A model generated the notes under the pieces. The model was given only the letters and a program-made list of their open reading frames with translations, was not told where the DNA came from and did no database searches. The translations under genes were made by a program, and so were the position numbers. A DNA stretch of 26,701 nucleotides. It comes from Euprymna scolopes. Taxonomy: Eukaryota > Mollusca > Cephalopoda > Sepiida > Sepiolidae. The DNA is taken from the NCBI GenBank assembly GCA_024364805.1, contig CM044513.1:20523031-20549731 (forward strand), given 5' to 3'. This document shows, piece after piece, positions 22,700 through 26,701 of the stretch (the stretch's first letter is position 1; every line of letters starts with the position of its first letter).

Positions 22700-23700
22700 C
22701 AAGGGAATTATATTATAGAAATGACACCTGCCCTAAAAGAAGTACAGAATAGATACATTTACGACCTTTTATCATTCGCCAATACTGTGTTTGGTAGGCG
22801 GTAGACAGTTTACTTATGGGTTTGCAACATCTGGTAGGCGAAATGCCACCAGAATTCAAGATTAAAAGCACAAGTGCATTCATTACTGGGCTACCGGGCT
22901 ACGTCAGAGAATTCTGCTGTCGTCAACTATAAAGAATACATGATCAAAATAGAACTAATCAGAAAAACATGCGCCGTGTTCGTGGACAACAGAGAGGAAG
23001 ATTATTGCAACCTAATCAGGCTACGTACGAACGGACACATTGCGGAGGTAGACTCAGTGGTTGGTTTACTGCATCAGGTACGCGCTCCGTACTCTCTGGG
23101 CAAAACTTACATGCAGCGCGCAGTATTAGCAACTCCAAAGATGGCATCAACCCTGCGTTGTTATTATTGCAACAAAACATGGCATGTAGCAAGAGGCTGT
23201 ACGCGAAACCGTAAAGGGGTAAGCATTCAGCGGTCTTCTTTCACCATTTAAAATAGAGGGCTGCCCTTTAAAGAAATCGTTGTTAATGACAAAAACACAC
23301 AGCGTTGATGAGTTCCAGTTGGTCTTTCCCTATCCACTTAGACAGTCTGGAAGCCTTGACGACGGCTAGAATTGGAAATGCTTACTTTCGAATGAAAAAT
23401 CTCTAGTAGCAATGGTGTCTTTACTGAGATTGGCAAGAGAAGATGCATGTCCCGTGAAAAAATTATGTTTTTCCTATGGACACACCGTTGTTGGGATTCG
23501 ATATAGTAATCGGAATAGACATAATGAAAATGTTGAGTGAAATTCACAGAAACCGCTTGAGTTATGCAACTTTTGCTAATCCGGGACCTTGAATAGAGAG
23601 ACCAGACTTCAGTGCTGATTTAATCTATAAGACCACGATTTGGGTTGTATCTGTGAGTATTAAAGAAATCTTCCACTTAATTGCCTTCCCAACAAGTTAC
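22700..23700 (+). mobile_element. Gypsy-like LTR retrotransposon fossil (gag and protease region)
   Basis: This is an old, broken fragment. A Gag-like region covers roughly 22700-23150. A CCHC zinc knuckle (C-x2-C-x4-H-x4-C) is at 23159-23200, and a retroviral-type protease region with a GIDI-like flank is near 23260-23580. Sequence to about 23700 may continue towards the polymerase region. Reverse transcriptase, integrase and LTRs are not recognised. Several breaks are present. The Gypsy assignment rests on the gag and protease style and is less sure than the LTR-element call. Confidence 0.6.
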
Positions 23701-24020
23701 CTGAGTATCTGATGTCCGACTAAATTTGACAAATGTAACGTCATTAATTGGAGATTTCGATACGTAATATATGGCTACATTAATATTCTGAATACGTGGT
23801 TCGTGCCTAAAGAGTTTGGATTCAATTGAGACTGTTTTCGATAGGAGTTGTCCAGGTTGTCATGGTATCATAGTCCTTGAGCTAAATGAACACGTACATT
23901 TCTACACAGCACATGTCAATATCTGTACACGAAGACGAAGACGCTCCAATGTGTCGTTAATTGGCCTTCTCATGGCCTACTTGTGCGTGAATATAAATCA
24001 TTGCAGCCGTACAAGACTGT
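23701..24020. other. Unassigned stretch downstream of the Gypsy-like fossil
   Basis: It is less AT-rich than usual and may contain further decayed element sequence. I cannot recognise a domain in it. Confidence 0.35.
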
Positions 24021-24029
24021 GATTTTTAA

Positions 24030-24300
24030 GAAAAAGAATACTGCCATGCGCTCACGGATTTTGAGCTTTTCCATCCTTCTAGCTTTTGCTTTTTTCTCGG
24101 CGAAAAACGAAATTTACAATGTGTTATCAACGAATCATGCGAAGGAATTTCTCGGAAAAAGCGGCACGATCGCGCAAAATAACTCTTCTGTTGACCCTTA
24201 ATCTGACGAGGAAGTACCTTTACCTGGAAAAAGCACTAGAATGTGACCATCTCAGAGTTGTCGTGTATGTGAATATCAGATTATGGTAAGTTTTAATGTA
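24030..24300 (+). other. Unassigned, possible piggyBac-like N-terminal remnant
   Basis: One frame reads YQRIMRRNFSEKAARSRKI (about 24102-24158). A second frame reads NNSSVDP, a stop, then SDEEVPLPGKSTR (about 24179-24238). The pairing of a short basic segment with an acidic SDEE-rich segment resembles the N-terminus of piggyBac-like transposases. No DDD catalytic domain or terminal TTAA repeat is seen, so this is only a suggestion. Confidence 0.15.
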
Positions 24301-26097
24301 ACTGAATCACAGAATTTCCAAAAATATATTGCGAAGTGGAACAAACTGGTAATCTGTTTCCCGAATTCACATCACAGCACTACCTGCCAACAAAGATAAG
24401 AGATGAGAACCAAAACCGTCAACAGCTAATATCATTTTATATACATACCTGGTAAATTTGCAAATAGAACTCGTGAGGGAGACTAATAATTTTACCCTTT
24501 AAGCATTTTCACGCGACCAGCCAGACTTACGGAGAGTTCCGAGTCCTCATTTAAGCCATTTACTGTTAACTTAATTCTTACTATTTTCAATTTGATTGTT
24601 CAGTTTAACTACACTCGCCCATGATTTGATTAGTAAATAGATGAAAATTCTGTGCTGGCTTTCATCGTCTAATTACCTTCAAGGTGAAAGAACTTCCTCA
24701 TTGTATGACTTGTCTAGGGAAGTGTCATTTGTCGCAGACGTGCTGCCTTTATTTCTGTCCTTCCCACGAAATGAGAATACAAATTATCTAGTAGGAGCAG
24801 GATGCCCTGAGAACCCCAGTCGTTCCTGAGTGAATGGATGTGCAACTCTTAAAAATTAAAAGCATTATGTCAAAAAAATGAACAAAAAGCACATCGCACC
24901 TATAAGCATTAAAAAACAGTTTCCCCAAAATAAAATGTACCCACCACCCATAAAGTAGATAAAGGAAATGGGAATTCAAATATTAAGATTAACTTTTGTT
25001 ATCATTGTTTTAATTTCTTAGATAACTCTCGTGTAAACTGTACATGCGGCTGAATTTAATCATCCGGACAAAATCAGTTCAACCCGCCTATAGTAAATAC
25101 CATAAAATACCAATTTAAAGGTTAAATAAAGAAATTTAATTAAAGTGTAATTTTAATATAAAATTAAAACTCAATGTCTAGCCAAATAGAGTTTGGATTA
25201 CATGTCATCATTATAGTACTATTTAAAAGTAAGATAACCGTATTTCTATTTTGTATGTGAGACTACAGATGAAGTTACATTTATGGTTAGGGTTAAGGTA
25301 AGTTTGTGGGAAATGTTTCTACCAGGACTTGGAATTTAAGTTTGTTTTAATAGTTATATCCGTCTCAAAGGAGACAAAGCTTTGTGAGTATAGATACTAA
25401 CTAGAATGAAAGTTACTGTTCGGAATATTATTCAATTTTGTCCACTCAGAGAGTGATGTATAAATGTATTTCTAAAAAAACAAATATCTGATCCGAATTT
25501 CCGACGGAAATGTTTTTGTCCCCCAAAAAGTTATCATTCTCAAATAAAAGAATGAATCTCATTTTTAAGTGCAATGGGATCAAGCTTAGGGTAATCAGAT
25601 GCTACTACAGCGAAAACCAATGTAGATACTCCGATTAAATTATGTTAAATATTGTCCGTTGCTCTCAAAATAATACTAAAATTGTGAAATCTATTATTAT
25701 GCCTGCTAGCGCATCTTTATCATTATAAAAATTAGTAATCTCTCCCAAAATTCTATGGATAAAATAATGATTTCAATTGCATAGAGAATATCTTTGATTC
25801 ACTGCATAGAAACTAATTTTAAATTTTGCTAGAAATGTAAAGCGGCAAATCTTGGGGCACATATATTTTCAATCTTTTCCTAATTTATTTTAGATTGTTT
25901 TGTTTCATGAATTAACGCTTACATGTGTTAAAATGATTAGATCTACCTTTGGCAAATATAGCTATATTTCTTCTGTTAATTATATACGTTCATGTTATAT
26001 CGAATCTTTTTTATATAATTCGTATTGTAAGAAATGTATACATTTATTTATGAAGGAAATATGTTACAATTATTTAAATGTTATTTTCTTCTATATA

Positions 26098-26098
<1 letters not shown>
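24301..26098. other. AT-rich stretch without a recognisable gene
   Basis: No gene or element is recognised. A 12-bp perfect palindrome, acaaagctttgt, lies at 25374-25385. A 62-codon open stretch at 24641-24829 has no known domain. Confidence 0.5.

Positions 26099-26100
<2 letters not shown>

Positions 26101-26160
<60 letters not shown>
26101..26160. repeat. (AT)n microsatellite abutting a transposon
   Basis: An AT run with one ATACAT interruption. Its last TA is the presumed target site of the Tc1-like element that starts at 26162. Confidence 0.95.
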
Positions 26161-26161
<1 letters not shown>

Positions 26162-26168
26162 CAGTAGC

Positions 26169-26188
26169 GTCCAAAAGTTAAGGGCTAG
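26169..26188 (+). repeat. Outer direct repeat of the Tc1-like terminus
   Basis: This 20-bp motif gtccaaaagttaagggctag is identical to the copy at 26366-26385. It lies 7 bases inside the element end and is the likely outer transposase-binding site. Confidence 0.8.
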
Positions 26189-26365
26189 TAGTTTCAAGAC
26201 AAGTTTAAGTACTTTTTTAAGAAAAACCGTTCATTTAAAATACTTAATATGCATATATACTTATAGATATACTCATCACTCATGTCTCGCCTAAATTTCA
26301 TAAGCATCCGCTGGATATTTTGGAAGTTATGACCAATAACACAAAAGTGTGTCCAAATTCTCATG

Positions 26366-26385
26366 GTCCAAAAGTTAAGGGCTAG
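26366..26385 (+). repeat. Inner direct repeat of the Tc1-like terminus
   Basis: An exact second copy of the 20-bp end motif, 197 bp inside the first. It is the likely inner transposase-binding site in an IR/DR arrangement. Confidence 0.8.
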
Positions 26386-26436
26386 GCGGTATAATCTTTA
26401 ATTATTATGACAGTAAGATACTGTATAGGTGGACAG

Positions 26437-26527
26437 GAGTTATCGCCCCTGAACATACTTTACATAAGTGGAGTTTCCAACGGGTAAGAGTTATCGCCCC
26501 TGGCTCATAACTTTACATTTGTGGACT
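26437..26527 (+). repeat. Duplicated 51-bp-period box upstream of the TATA box
   Basis: The 15-mer gagttatcgcccctg occurs at 26437-26451 and 26488-26502, each followed by a cata-ctttacat-gtgga segment. The pair lies directly upstream of the TATA box, so a regulatory role is possible but not shown. Confidence 0.85.
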
Positions 26528-26536
26528 TCGCTCTCC

Positions 26537-26569
26537 TATAAAAAGAGAGAGAAACGTCCATCTTCATTC
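26537..26569 (+). promoter_or_regulatory. Core promoter: TATA box and initiator
   Basis: A TATAAAAAG box at 26537-26545 is followed by TCATTC at 26564-26569, which fits the arthropod-type initiator TCAKTY. Taking the A at 26566 as +1, the TATA box starts at -29, the canonical spacing. The reading of the transposase begins about 43 bases downstream at 26609. This is the likely promoter of the element's own transposase. Confidence 0.5.
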
Positions 26570-26608
26570 TGAAATCGACACACGCCGTTTCGCTGTCAGA
26601 CAGGTACT

Positions 26609-26701
26609 ATGAATAATCCTACTTCAAATTTTTACTAAAGAACATTAAAATTATTGGAATCGGGTAAAAGAAATGAGTGTTTGTATCGCACTAGTACAAC
26701 A
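26609..26701 (+). pseudogene. Tc1-like transposase N-terminus, partial and interrupted
   Basis: The ATG at 26609 starts MNNPTSNFY, followed by a TAA at 26636-26638 and then, in the same frame, RTLKLLESGKRNE to the window end. KLLESGK is the usual wording of the first helix-turn-helix in Tc1-type transposases (the type L-x-LL-x-x-GKS). The single early stop suggests a recently inactivated copy, or that the true start is a later codon. The rest of the gene lies beyond the window. Confidence 0.5.

Larger units (their letters stand above)
26162..26701 (+). mobile_element. 5' end of a Tc1-like DNA transposon (cut by window end)
   Basis: The element begins CAGTAGCGTCCAAAAGTTAA directly after a TA, the pattern of Tc1/mariner ends. 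The end motif gtccaaaagttaagggctag occurs at 26169-26188 and again, without a change, at 26366-26385. Two transposase-binding-like repeats within an end of about 200-230 bp fit the IR/DR architecture known from Tc1-like elements such as Sleeping Beauty. After the second copy come a duplicated box, a TATA box and initiator, and the start of a helix-turn-helix-like reading. The right end is outside the window, so completeness and activity are unknown. Confidence 0.75.

Noticed and set aside
25287-25300. Telomere-like ggttagggttaagg
   Set aside because: A single short match to the TTAGGG motif, not an array.
25900-26294. Open frames spanning the AT run at 26.1 kb
   Set aside because: They are driven by the microsatellite and run into the transposon terminus.

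Overview
The window looks like non-coding or intergenic DNA from an animal nuclear genome, most likely an invertebrate such as a mollusc; a cephalopod is my best guess. It is strongly AT-rich, full of long (TA)n, (CA)n and (CT)n microsatellites, and carries decayed LINE, Tc1/mariner and LTR-retroelement copies. I see no bacterial-style operons, no tRNA or rRNA genes, no CRISPR array, and no complete host protein-coding gene. The species guess rests on composition and element types only.

Layout: 1-3500 is AT-rich sequence with nothing recognisable. From 3602 to about 6360, on the minus strand, lies a nearly full-length but decayed LINE with an APE-type endonuclease, a reverse transcriptase and a C-terminal region; its leader may run on to about 6960. 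From 7289 to 8691, on the plus strand, is a decayed Tc3-like DNA transposon whose ends resemble the Tc3 inverted repeat and whose transposase reading starts at 7567. From 8766 to about 9620 is a GC-richer unclassified repeat holding a 41-bp tandem duplication. From 11.4 to 13.9 kb there are microsatellite clusters and a possible small MITE.

Between 14.4 and 16.8 kb are two weak candidates for host exons: a minus-strand open stretch ending at a consensus 5' splice site, and a plus-strand open stretch with a pyrimidine-tract acceptor, a strong Kozak ATG, a donor and a CpG-dense patch just upstream. A fresh 44-bp tandem duplication lies between them. Two separate LTR-retroelement fossils follow: a Copia-like gag/protease fragment (about 18.0-19.3 kb) and a Gypsy-like gag/protease fragment (about 22.7-23.7 kb). 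Both are old and broken.

The right end (26162-26701) is the 5' end of a Tc1-like transposon inserted at the edge of a TA microsatellite and cut by the window. Its terminal region has two exact 20-bp copies of its end motif 197 bp apart (an IR/DR-type arrangement). Inside that are two copies of a second box 51 bp apart, then a TATA box and an initiator at canonical spacing, then the first codons of a helix-turn-helix-like transposase N-terminus. This compact terminus-plus-promoter is the most structured signal in the window. I do not find convincing evidence of a wholly new biological system.
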